From: Nocardia grenadensis NBRC 108939
GTDB taxonomy: Bacteria; Actinomycetota; Actinomycetes; Mycobacteriales; Mycobacteriaceae
NCBI RefSeq assembly: GCF_001613445.1
Contig: NZ_BDCJ01000028.1
Span: forward strand, 62,001-126,000
DNA length: 64,000 nt
Direction: 5' to 3'
Shown piece by piece: positions 34,652-43,330 of the stretch (within the stretch, counting starts at the first letter, position 1; every line of letters begins with the position of its first letter). A model generated the notes under the pieces. That model saw only the letters and a list, made by a program, of their open reading frames with translations, did no database searches and was not told the origin of the DNA. A program made the position numbers and the translations under genes.

Positions 34652-37042
34652 TCAGTAGAGATAGACGACGGCGTTGTTCCCGCCCCGGCAGGTGACCACA
34701 CCGCCGGCAGCGACGCATTCGAGCGTGTAGGCCTGGCCGGTCACCGGACTGGTGGCCTCGACGGAGACCGGATCGCCGTCGGCCGAGACGACGGTCGGAT
34801 CGAGGTAGGCCTGCCGGACCGCCTCGGCGAATTCGCAGCTGGTCACCGCGGTACCGGTTGCCGCCGAGCCGTATTCGGAGCCGCCCGACGCCGAACCCGA
34901 GCAGGGTTGCGCGCCCGCGGGCAGATCGGCCCGGCGCGTGGTGGTGGTCGCCGACGTGGTGGTGCTCGTGCGCGCGGTGGTGGTGGTGGTGGGTTCGGCG
35001 CTGCTGCCGGCCGCCGAGGTCTGTTCGGGTGCGGAGGTGGTGGCGGCGCCGGTCGTATCGGCGGCGCCGGTGGATTCCGGGCCGCCGGCGCCGCCGAGGA
35101 ACTGGAGACCGAGTACCGCGAGGATGACCACCACCGCGAACACCCCGATACCGGTCAAAATCGGAACGACCTTGGACCGCTCGCCGCCGGGGGCGTTGTC
35201 GCGGGTTCGCGCGTTCGCGGCGTAACTGTCGCGATAGCCGGCCTCGTAGGCGGCCGCGTACGGGTCGGCCGGGGGCGGGCCGGAATCGTCGGCCCGGTAG
35301 CCGTAGTGGTCGTCCGGCGCCGGAGCGTCGTGGCGGCCGGTCGGTTCGGACGGCGGGTACTGCGGCCGGTACGCGCCGTGCGCGTCCTCCGCGGAATAAG
35401 CGAGCCCCGAAGACACCGGATCCACCGGCCGATAGGCCCGGGTCGCCTCCTCGGCGGAGTAAGCGAGCCCCGCGGGCCCCTCCTCCACGGGCCGGTAGGC
35501 CCGAGTGGCCTCCTCCGCGGAATAGGCAAGTCCCGACGAAGCCTGATCCACCGGCCGGTAGACCCGGGTCGCCTCCTCGGCGGAATAGGCGAGCCCCGAC
35601 GAAGCCTGATCCACCGGCCGGTGGACACGGGTCGGGTCCTCGGCGGAATAGGCGAGTCCCGAAGACTCCTGGGCCGTCGGCTGGTAGGCATGCGTCGGCT
35701 CGTCGGCGGAGTAGGGCGCGGGCGCCTCGTCCGCCGGTTGGAAGACACGGGTGTTCTCCTCGGCTCCCGGGAGCGGATAGCCGGGTTCACCGTAGATGCG
35801 GGTCGCCTGATCGTGCGGGTAGAAATCCGCCACCGGCATACCCCCGGTCGCGGGCGCCGGATTCTCGTACTGTGACGGATCGGCGGCCGGATGCAACTGC
35901 TCGTTCTGGTAGAGATGCGCGTCCGGGAACGGACGGATACCGCCGGCCGGCGCCTCGGGGTCGGCCGGCGTGGGATCGTCGGCGGGTAGCGGCGTGAACT
36001 CGGTTTCTGTGGGCCGGAAGGAGGTCGGGTCGCCGGGGATGATCGCGGGCAGCGTGGTGGCCGGGTCCGGCGCGCCCTCCTCGCGCGGCATCCGGACCAC
36101 CAGGGTGGGAATTCCGCCGGTCGGCGGCGCGGACGGACTCGACACCTCGGGGGTAGCGAGAGATTCGCCGTGCCGCGGCTCCGGACCGGCGGGATGCGGG
36201 GAACGCGCCGGGGCGTTCAGCGCGGTGCGGGCAGCTACAGCTAGTTCACCTGCGGTAGCGAATCGCTCGTGCGGATCCTTGGCCATACCCCATGCGATCA
36301 CATCATCGAGCCCGGCCGGTAATCCGGTTCGCTGCACGCTTGCTCGCGGGGGCGGTTCGGTCAGATGCGAGCGGATCAGCACACCCACACTGGCCGTCGG
36401 GAACGGCGTCGCCCCGGTGAGGCATTCGTGCAGCACACAAGCGAGGGAATAGATATCGGCGCGCGGGGTCACCGGGCCGCTGTCGAAACGCTCCGGCGCC
36501 ATGTACGTATAGGAACCGATCGCCACACCCGCCTGCGTGACGCCGGTATCGCTCTCGTGGCGGGCGATCCCGAAATCGGCCAGATAGGCGAAGTCGGCCG
36601 GGGTGACGAGGATATTCGCCGGTTTCACATCGCGGTGCACCAGACCGCCCTCGTGCGCGGCATCCAGCGCGGCGGCGATCTGCTCGATCACGCCGACCGC
36701 CCGCTGCGGGCTCAGCGGCCCCTCCGCCTGCAACAGTGCCCGCAGATCGATGCCCTGGACCAGGCGCATATCGATGAACAGGCGACCGTCGATAACACCC
36801 CAGTCGTGGATCGGGATGATGTGCGGTTCGGCGAGGCGGGCGGCAGCCTGCGATTCCCGGCGGAACCGGATCTGGTACTCGGGGTCGCCGGCGAGCGCGT
36901 CGGAGAGCAGTTTGAGCGCGACGACCCGCTCCTTCACGGTGTCGTAGGCCTCGTAGACCTCGCCCATCCCGCCTTTACCCAGCAGTGAGCGCAGTTCGTA
37001 AGGACCGAACCACCTATCGACTTCCGAGCCAGGCGCCTGCAC
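34652..37042 (-). CDS. Transmembrane Ser/Thr protein kinase with 21-residue linker repeats (module 1)
   Basis: A 796-residue PknB-type kinase. Kinase domain residues 13-275: GKGGMG loop 22-27, VALK Lys44, HRD 136-138, DFG 156-158, MAPE. A long linker (280-620) holds five to six imperfect 21-residue repeats of the type GLAYSAEEATRVYRPVDQASS at about 440-560. Single membrane helix at about 625-650, then a Thr-rich stalk and an extracellular domain with Cys pairs. GTG at 37042 is used. It lies 64 bp downstream of response regulator 1. Confidence 0.9.
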   Translation of the reverse strand: MQAPGSEVDRWFGPYELRSLLGKGGMGEVYEAYDTVKERVVALKLLSDALAGDPEYQIRFRRESQAAARLAEPHIIPIHDWGVIDGRLFIDMRLVQGIDLRALLQAEGPLSPQRAVGVIEQIAAALDAAHEGGLVHRDVKPANILVTPADFAYLADFGIARHESDTGVTQAGVAIGSYTYMAPERFDSGPVTPRADIYSLACVLHECLTGATPFPTASVGVLIRSHLTEPPPRASVQRTGLPAGLDDVIAWGMAKDPHERFATAGELAVAARTALNAPARSPHPAGPEPRHGESLATPEVSSPSAPPTGGIPTLVVRMPREEGAPDPATTLPAIIPGDPTSFRPTETEFTPLPADDPTPADPEAPAGGIRPFPDAHLYQNEQLHPAADPSQYENPAPATGGMPVADFYPHDQATRIYGEPGYPLPGAEENTRVFQPADEAPAPYSADEPTHAYQPTAQESSGLAYSAEDPTRVHRPVDQASSGLAYSAEEATRVYRPVDQASSGLAYSAEEATRAYRPVEEGPAGLAYSAEEATRAYRPVDPVSSGLAYSAEDAHGAYRPQYPPSEPTGRHDAPAPDDHYGYRADDSGPPPADPYAAAYEAGYRDSYAANARTRDNAPGGERSKVVPILTGIGVFAVVVILAVLGLQFLGGAGGPESTGAADTTGAATTSAPEQTSAAGSSAEPTTTTTARTSTTTSATTTTRRADLPAGAQPCSGSASGGSEYGSAATGTAVTSCEFAEAVRQAYLDPTVVSADGDPVSVEATSPVTGQAYTLECVAAGGVVTCRGGNNAVVYLY
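35365..35725 (-). repeat. 63-bp tandem repeats in the kinase linker
   Basis: Five to six diverged copies of a 63-bp unit encoding the pattern GLAYSAEEATRxYRPVxxxSS. Each unit has a Thr-Arg-X-Tyr/His-Arg-Pro core that could be phosphorylated. Copies differ at synonymous and a few amino-acid positions, so the array is not recent. Confidence 0.85.
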
Positions 37043-37106
37043 CCGTCCATCCTCTCCACGCGCGGGCACCGTCTCAGCCGGCCACGGATCGCACCCGGGC
37101 TGCCCG

Positions 37107-37796
37107 TCAGACCCTGGATTGTCCAGGGGACACCACACCGTGGTCAAACGCGTAGACGATGGCCGCCGCGCGGTCGCGCACGCCCAGCTTCCCGAAGATA
37201 TGACCCACATGGGATTTCACGGTCACCTCGGAGATTCCGAGCGCGTGCGCGATTTCACTGTTGGCCCGGCCGCGGCCGATCAGCGCCAGCACCTCGCGTT
37301 CCCGGGAGGTCAGCTCGACGGCCACCGCGGGCGCGGGCGGGGCGGCGGCGGTACTACGGTAGGTGGACAGCACCCGCCCGGTGACGGCGGGGTCTAGCCA
37401 GGCACCGCCTGCGGCGACGGTGCGGACGGCGCGGATCAGGTCCTCGGCAGGGGAATCCTTGAGCAGGAACCCGGACGCACCCGCGCGCAGGGCACCGGAC
37501 AGCAGCTGGTCGTCGTCGAACGTGGTGAGCACGAGCACCGGAGGTTCGGGAGCGCGGGCGCGGAGCAGACGGGTCGCCTCGATACCGCCGACCCGCTTCA
37601 TCCGCAGATCCATCAGCACGATATCGGGGCTGTGCGCGGCGACCGCCGCGAGCACCTCGTCACCGTCGGCGCATTCACTGATCCGGAAACCGTCGCGGCG
37701 GCGCAGAATACGCCGCAACCCACCGCGGACGAGTTCCTGGTCATCGGCGATCAGCACCTCGACCGCCTCCGGATCGGTGTCGGCCGGCCTGGTCAT
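37107..37796 (-). CDS. NarL/FixJ-type response regulator (module 1)
   Basis: A 229-residue regulator. Receiver domain with phospho-acceptor Asp63 (DIVLMDLRMKRVGG) and the Lys of GFLLKDSPAED. LuxR-type HTH at the C-terminus (LTSREREVLALIGRGRANSE, VKSHVGHIFGKL). Its sensor is the histidine kinase at 38036-39508, encoded upstream on the same strand across a 240-bp gap. The Ser/Thr kinase follows. Confidence 0.92.
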   Translation of the reverse strand: MTRPADTDPEAVEVLIADDQELVRGGLRRILRRRDGFRISECADGDEVLAAVAAHSPDIVLMDLRMKRVGGIEATRLLRARAPEPPVLVLTTFDDDQLLSGALRAGASGFLLKDSPAEDLIRAVRTVAAGGAWLDPAVTGRVLSTYRSTAAAPPAPAVAVELTSREREVLALIGRGRANSEIAHALGISEVTVKSHVGHIFGKLGVRDRAAAIVYAFDHGVVSPGQSRV

Positions 37797-37807
37797 TGTT
37801 TCTCCCT

Positions 37808-37900
37808 CGGAGCAGGTGCATACGGTCCGCGGGGGCCGTAGCGAAGGCGGAGATATCGCATCGTCATTCCTTCCACGGAGCAGGTTCGTGCGGTCCGCGG
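37808..37900 (-). repeat. Imperfect 25-bp direct repeat between sensor and regulator genes
   Basis: Copies at 37808-37832 and 37876-37900 match at 22 of 25 positions (CGGAGCAGG...CGGTCCGCGG), with starts 68 bp apart, in the 240-bp gap upstream of the response regulator. They may be decay products of a duplicated segment or binding sites; no promoter is clear. Confidence 0.55.
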
Positions 37901-38035
37901 AAGCGGAGGTCGCACCTCATCGTTCCGCCGGCGCGTTCGCGCTCGCGCCGGCGGTGGATCCGTCCGCGGTCGGCCCGGCGTCGGCGCCTAGGCCATCGGG
38001 CCGGCGGCGGGGTCGCCGGGCCCGGCCGCAGCCTC

Positions 38036-39508
38036 TCATGCCGGACGCGGTTCGTCGCCGCGGCCGGGGCCCGCGTCGCGGTCGGCGATGATCTCCGAGA
38101 TGGGGCAACGCAGCCGGTCCCGGCTCGGGGTCGCGGCATGCGCGGGGTGGTCGTCCAGCGGGAACTCCGCGCGCACGAGCCACCCACCGGCCTCCGGTCC
38201 GATCCGGATACGACCGCCCAGCCCATCGGACCGGTGCCGCATCCCGGCGACCCCGGTCCCCCGGCCGAACTGTGGGGGCAGGCCGCGGGGGATCGTATTG
38301 TGGACGCGTACGACGGCCGAGCCGCCGTCCACGGAAACCGTCAGCTCCACCTCCGCGCCCGGGGCGTGCTTGGCGATATTGGCCAGCGATTCCTGGCAGA
38401 TGCGATAGAGCGCCAACCCGACCGCCGCCGAGACCCCGGCCAGATCGCCGGTGAAACGCCGGTTCACCGTGAGGCCGGCATTGACGAAGTCGTCGACGAG
38501 AGCCGGGATATCGCCGGCACCCGGTTCGACCCCGGCCGCCGACGGCACCGAATCCAGCAGGCCGACCGTGCGCCGGATATCGGACATGGCCTGGCGGCCC
38601 AGTCGTTCGGCGTCGACGAGGGCGTCGGCCGCCTCGTCCACATCACGATCGGCGGTCAGGGCGTGCCGGGCGGCCGTCACGTGCAGCAGGGTCACGGTGA
38701 GCGAGTGGGCGATGACATCGTGTACCTCGCGCGCGATCCGGTTGCGTTCGGCGGCCGCGGCCTGCGCGGCCCGCGCGCTCTGATTCTCCCGTTCCTGGTA
38801 CAGGAACAGCCGCTGATACTGCAGCATCACCCCCACCAGCCAGCCGAGCAGGATGCCGAGCGCGTACATGGGGAAACCGGTTCGCAGCGAGTGGTCGCCC
38901 CACAGTGCCTCCCCCACCAGCGCGAAGGCGAGCAGTTCGGCCGCGGCGACCACCGCCAGCAGGATACTCAGCCGTTTCGGTGCGATCGCCGCGATCTCGG
39001 CGATACCGACCATCAGCACGAAGGGGGCGAAATCGGAGTCCACCGGCTGGACGAAGAAGAGCGCCGCCGCGATCATCGTGGCAGCGAACAGTGGCAGCGG
39101 CCGCGGCACGATCCCGAACAGCACATACACCGGGCCGGAGGCGAACAGCAGCACCAGCGCGATTACCGGCAGTGCGGTGGGGAAGTATTCGTGCCGCTGC
39201 AGACAGGCCACCACACCGATGACGAAGAACGCCAGATCGGTGAACAGCACGACCTTGGGCGGATAGTCGAAGGGCAGTTCCCGTAGCGGGTACGGGGCCC
39301 CGGGGAGCAGTTTCGCCACCCCCGCGCCCAGCCGGCGTCGAGCGCGCGCCCACCCTGCGGGCCGGGTCGCGGCCACCGCTTCGCCCGGGTCCGTCGTCGT
39401 AACCGGCGGGGCCGGGGCGGGCGGGCCGAATCCTTTCTCCGCGCCACCACCCACCGGCTGCGCGCGGCCCCCTGCGGCGGCAACCCGTGTGAGGTGGCTC
39501 TCAGTCAT
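38036..39508 (-). CDS. Histidine kinase, NarX/DesK-like (module 1)
   Basis: A 490-residue sensor. Low-complexity cytoplasmic start of ~80 residues, then five to six membrane helices, then the HisKA_3 dimer domain with phospho-acceptor His in NRIAREVHDVIAHSLTVTLL. The HATPase domain has GTGVAGMRHRSDGLGGRIRI. The sensed signal is unknown and the sensing region is almost entirely membrane-embedded. It precedes its regulator. Start at 39508 is the first ATG with a good N-terminus; the gap upstream is shared with the 101-residue gene. Confidence 0.9.
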   Translation of the reverse strand: MTESHLTRVAAAGGRAQPVGGGAEKGFGPPAPAPPVTTTDPGEAVAATRPAGWARARRRLGAGVAKLLPGAPYPLRELPFDYPPKVVLFTDLAFFVIGVVACLQRHEYFPTALPVIALVLLFASGPVYVLFGIVPRPLPLFAATMIAAALFFVQPVDSDFAPFVLMVGIAEIAAIAPKRLSILLAVVAAAELLAFALVGEALWGDHSLRTGFPMYALGILLGWLVGVMLQYQRLFLYQERENQSARAAQAAAAERNRIAREVHDVIAHSLTVTLLHVTAARHALTADRDVDEAADALVDAERLGRQAMSDIRRTVGLLDSVPSAAGVEPGAGDIPALVDDFVNAGLTVNRRFTGDLAGVSAAVGLALYRICQESLANIAKHAPGAEVELTVSVDGGSAVVRVHNTIPRGLPPQFGRGTGVAGMRHRSDGLGGRIRIGPEAGGWLVRAEFPLDDHPAHAATPSRDRLRCPISEIIADRDAGPGRGDEPRPA

Positions 39509-39699
39509 TCGTCCAGGGTAAGCGCCCCCGGCGGCGCTCGGCATCCTGCTACGGCCGGTTCCCGGCTCCACCCACGGTAGGACAGCGATTCACATCCACG
39601 GCACGACGATTTACCGGCGCCCGATTCCTAGCGTGGAACACGAGGTCGCCGCACCACCGGCCGGCGAACACCCGGCCCCCGACCGAAAGGGCTCGGATC

Positions 39700-40005
39700 A
39701 TGTCTTGGGAAGATCAGCACCTGCGCACCGACATCCTGCACACCGTCCTCGACCGCGCCGCCCTCGATCCGGCGCGACCGGACCTCTTCGACGACATCCC
39801 GCACCTCGACCGTCTGTTCGGCGGACCGCAAGGAGTGCTTGCGGCGCTGCGCTATCGGTGGAACATTCATGTGGACGCCAAGCTGGAGCTCGACCCGGGC
39901 CGCTGCTGGACCGCCGAAGAGGCCCGGCTCGAGCTGGCGAGTGAACAACCCGTTCTCTACGCGGTGCTCGACGCGCGCACGACGTCACCCGTGCCGGTGG
40001 CCTGA
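39700..40005 (+). CDS. Uncharacterised 101-residue protein
   Basis: I do not recognise the function. It starts MSWEDQHLRTDILHTVLDRA, continues with a PHLDRLFGGPQGVLAALRYR core and ends in an acidic helix. There is no signal peptide or membrane segment. ATG follows CGAAAGGGCTCGG. It is divergent from histidine kinase 1 and followed by the broken ABC ATPase gene. Codon use is like that of its neighbours, so it is likely real. Confidence 0.7.
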   Translation: MSWEDQHLRTDILHTVLDRAALDPARPDLFDDIPHLDRLFGGPQGVLAALRYRWNIHVDAKLELDPGRCWTAEEARLELASEQPVLYAVLDARTTSPVPVA

Positions 40006-40052
40006 CCGGGCCGCGCACACCGAACGAATGTCCGTGGAAGACCGGGGTGGCG

Positions 40053-40335
40053 ATGACGCAGCCGGCCATGCTGGAACCGACCGATGTGGTGAAGGGAGTA
40101 CCGGGTCGGCGAACGGCCGGTCCGGGCGCTCGACAGGATCGATCTGCGCCTGGAGGCCGGTGAATTCACCGCGGTGATCGGGCCGTCCGGATCAGGTAGG
40201 AGCATCCTGCTGCACATGCTCGGCGCGCTGGACCGCCCCGATTCCGGGTCGATCCGCTTCCAGGGCGATGAGATCGGCGATCTGGACGAGGACCGCACCG
40301 CGAAGCGGCACGACCGTCGACGCCTGACGCCCACC
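40053..40335 (+). pseudogene. Truncated, frameshifted ABC transporter ATPase
   Basis: Frame one gives a start MTQPAMLEPTDVVKG. After one inserted base near 40100, frame two gives YRVGERPVRALDRIDLRLEA, then GEFTAVIGPSGSGRSILLHM and LGALDRPDSGSIRFQGDEIG. The Walker A Lys is replaced by Arg and homology stops after ~90 codons, at the end of the convergent kinase gene. No Walker B or signature remains. It is the dead stub of a MacB-type ATPase. Confidence 0.85.
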
Positions 40336-40351
40336 CGCCGCACGGCGGCGC

Positions 40352-42430
40352 TCACAGTGGGGCATTCGACCACCAGCGGTCGATATCGCCGCGGGCTCCC
40401 GTCCCCCAGTAGCGGACGAACAACAGCGAATCGCTCCGGGGCGAATCGGTCCTGGCACCGAAACCGACCACCATGTTCGCGGTGGACCGGCCCCGATCGC
40501 CGGGCTCCTCCCACAGATGCGCGGTATAGGGCTCACCGCTCTTGGCACCGGAGACCGAATCATGGGGCGGCAGGCTTTCGATCACCTCCAGAGTGTCCTC
40601 GGCATCCGGATAGGTGATGATCGTGTAGTCGAGCCGGGTGGCCTCCAGCGAGCGCTGCCGGCAATCCCAGATCGATTCCCACGGGCGGGTTTCCAGGACC
40701 TCGTCGAAGACCGGGACCGCTTCGAGTATCGGGATCTGCTCACCCGGCTCGTACTGACTGCACAGCGCGTCCTGATAGCCGAACCCGTCCAGTTCCGACC
40801 CCTGCGGCAGCAGGGTGGAGAACAGCCGCCGGGTGCGGTCGCCCGGCTCCGTCTTCGGCGAGTTCTCGGATTCGCCGCTGGTACCGGCGACCGGGCCCCG
40901 TTCGAGCGTGGAGGGCTGAGCAGCGGCCGGCGCGTCCTCGGAACCGGAATCGTTGCTGCCCAGCACCACCAGAACAGCCGCCACGATCACGGCCAGCACG
41001 ATGAGCGGAATGAGAACGGCCACCGCGATCCACGCCGCCCGGTTACGCCGGTGCGCGGCCGGAGCCGGGTGATAGCCGTGGTACTGCCCGGGCGCCGGAG
41101 GTCGCGGAACGGCCTGCACGGGTATCCCCCCGGTATGCTCGCCTCCCACGCTCCGCGCCGCACCGGCGGGGCCGGTGTGTTCCACGGCCGGGCGCGGCGC
41201 CGGACCGGGCGGTGTCACGACCGGCTGCGCACCGGTGTGCTCGACATCCCCCGCCCGCATCGGCGCGCCGGCCGGAGCGATCGTCGCGCCACCGGGGTGC
41301 TCCACGGCCGGTCCCGGCGCACCGGGCGGCAGCACGGCACCGGCACGACCGGCCGGGTAGCCACTGTCTGCGTAACCGCCGGCCACGCCCGCGGGCCCAC
41401 CCGACGCCCCCGCGACCGCTCCCGGTGACCCGGCAGGCGCACCGTGCGCTCCCGGTGGTCCCGCGGGCACACCGGGTGGCCCCGCCGGTGCCGGCGCGGC
41501 ACCGGGAACGGCCGAATATCCGCCCGCCGCAACCGAATACGCCATACCTGGACCGCTCGCCTCGGTCGGCGGCACATAGCTCTGTGTGGGCGCCGGGGCG
41601 GTGAGTGCTTGTTCGGCAGCCCGCGCGAACTCGACACAGGTGCGGTACCGGTGACCGGGGTGTTTGGCCATCGCCTTCGCGAGCACCGGATCCAGACCCG
41701 GCGGCAGGCCCCGTCGTTTCACCGCGAGCGGCGGCGGGGCGAGTTGCAGATTGCCGTGGATGATGTCGGCGGGATTGGGCGAATCGAACGGCGCCATACC
41801 GGTGAGCAGCCAGTACAGCGCGCAGGCCAGCGAATACTGGTCCGAGCGGCCGTCCATGTCGCCACCGGTCATCTGTTCCGGCGAGGCGAAGGCGAGGGTG
41901 GCGGTGAACATACCGGTCTGGGTCAGCCGCACCGTTTCCGCGCGTAGTCGGGCCAATCCGAAATCGGTGAGGAAAACGCGTTCGCCCTGCCCGGGATTGG
42001 CCCGGGCGAGCAGGATATTGGACGGTTTCACATCACGGTGCAGGACCCCCATACCGTGCGCGTAGTCGAGCGCGTCGGCCACACCGGCGATGATCTGTAC
42101 CGCTTTCTCCGGAGCCAGGGCCAGCGGGTTGACCGTGCCGGCGTCGGCGCCGTCGATGTACTGCATGCACATCCACAGGTGGTCGCCCTCCACCCCCCGG
42201 TCGTAGACCGTGACAATGCTCGGATGGTCGAGCGCGGCGGCGAGATCGGCTTCCCGTTCGAACCGGGTGCGGATCGCGGCGTCGGCGAACAGTTCCGGTT
42301 TGAGCAGCTTCAACGCGGTCTGTTTTCCGAGCCGGGGATGCCGGGCCAGATATACGGCGCCCATTCCGCCTTCGCCGAGCAACCGCTCGACGGTGAACCC
42401 GGCGAACACGTCACCGCTGTTGAGCAACAC
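40352..42430 (-). CDS. Transmembrane Ser/Thr protein kinase (module 2)
   Basis: A 692-residue kinase. Kinase domain at residues 10-275: GEGGMG, Lys41 (TALKLL), HRD 131-133, DFG 156-158, and FASPEQ in place of the usual APE. A ~180-residue Pro/Ala/Gly linker follows (PAGPPGVPAGPPGA type, with PAVEHTG motifs). One membrane helix lies at about 463-490, then an extracellular domain of ~200 residues with two Cys (LCSQYE, DCRQR). GTG start with AAGGGGG. It lies 107 bp after response regulator 2. Confidence 0.92.
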   Translation of the reverse strand: MLLNSGDVFAGFTVERLLGEGGMGAVYLARHPRLGKQTALKLLKPELFADAAIRTRFEREADLAAALDHPSIVTVYDRGVEGDHLWMCMQYIDGADAGTVNPLALAPEKAVQIIAGVADALDYAHGMGVLHRDVKPSNILLARANPGQGERVFLTDFGLARLRAETVRLTQTGMFTATLAFASPEQMTGGDMDGRSDQYSLACALYWLLTGMAPFDSPNPADIIHGNLQLAPPPLAVKRRGLPPGLDPVLAKAMAKHPGHRYRTCVEFARAAEQALTAPAPTQSYVPPTEASGPGMAYSVAAGGYSAVPGAAPAPAGPPGVPAGPPGAHGAPAGSPGAVAGASGGPAGVAGGYADSGYPAGRAGAVLPPGAPGPAVEHPGGATIAPAGAPMRAGDVEHTGAQPVVTPPGPAPRPAVEHTGPAGAARSVGGEHTGGIPVQAVPRPPAPGQYHGYHPAPAAHRRNRAAWIAVAVLIPLIVLAVIVAAVLVVLGSNDSGSEDAPAAAQPSTLERGPVAGTSGESENSPKTEPGDRTRRLFSTLLPQGSELDGFGYQDALCSQYEPGEQIPILEAVPVFDEVLETRPWESIWDCRQRSLEATRLDYTIITYPDAEDTLEVIESLPPHDSVSGAKSGEPYTAHLWEEPGDRGRSTANMVVGFGARTDSPRSDSLLFVRYWGTGARGDIDRWWSNAPL

Positions 42431-42537
42431 GACCCCCTTCAGGCGACCGACAGACTGGTGAGCCTACCGGGCACAGCGCGCCGTTTCCCCCGTGACAACG
42501 GGAATCAGGGCACTTCATGGAATACCTGGCAGTGCGT

Positions 42538-43200
42538 TCAGCCGGGGGTGACCAGCCCGGATTCGTAGGCCAGCACCACGGCTTGCGCGCGGTCGCGCAG
42601 ATCCAATTTGGTGAAGACCTTGGACACATGTGTTTTGACCGTCTGCTCGGCGATGAACAGCGCCGCGGCGATTTCGGTATTCGACATCCCGCGCGCGACG
42701 AGTTCGAGTATCTCGCGCTCGCGCGGGGTCAGCGACGCCAGCGCCGGTGCCGGGGTGCGCCGGGACGCGCGGCGGGTGGTCACTTCCGCGATCAGCCGCC
42801 GGGTGACGGTCGGCGCGAGCAGCGCCTCCCCGGCGGCGACCACCCGTACCGCCCGAACCAGTTCCTCGGCCGGCGCGTCCTTGAGCAGGAACCCGCTGGC
42901 ACCGATTCCGAGCGCCTCGTACACATAGTCATCGATATCGAAGGTGGTGAGCATGAGTACGCGCACCGGCGGATCGAATCCGGCCCCCAGGATCGAGCGG
43001 GCCGCGTCGAGCCCGTTCATCTCCGGCATACGCACATCCATCAGCACCACATCGGGTCGTAACCGCGCCGATTCGGCGACGGCCACTTTTCCGTTGGGCG
43101 CGTCGCCGACGACACTGATATCGGGTTGGGCGGCGAGCAATGCTCCGAATCCTTGCCGCACCATGGCCTGATCGTCGGCGATCAACACGGTTATTGCCAC
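42538..43200 (-). CDS. NarL/FixJ-type response regulator (module 2)
   Basis: A 220-residue regulator with receiver Asp55 (VVLMDVRMPEMNG), GFLLKDAPAEE, and a LuxR HTH (LTPREREILELVARGMSNTE, VKTHVSKVFTKL). GTG start. It lies 130 bp after its histidine kinase and upstream of Ser/Thr kinase 2. Confidence 0.92.
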   Translation of the reverse strand: MAITVLIADDQAMVRQGFGALLAAQPDISVVGDAPNGKVAVAESARLRPDVVLMDVRMPEMNGLDAARSILGAGFDPPVRVLMLTTFDIDDYVYEALGIGASGFLLKDAPAEELVRAVRVVAAGEALLAPTVTRRLIAEVTTRRASRRTPAPALASLTPREREILELVARGMSNTEIAAALFIAEQTVKTHVSKVFTKLDLRDRAQAVVLAYESGLVTPG

Positions 43201-43330
43201 GGGCCCAGCTTAATTCCCGGACGAAACCGGCGTGCGCCGAGCGTCGGGCGGCGAACTCCGCCGCCGGAGACAGGATTACTCGCGCCCGCGGCGCGGTCCC
43301 ACAGGCCGCAGCGCCGGCGCAACCACCGGA

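Noticed and set aside
35365-35725. Regularly spaced repeats that could suggest a CRISPR array
   Set aside because: The repeat period is 63 bp in frame with no distinct spacers, and it encodes protein repeats within a kinase.
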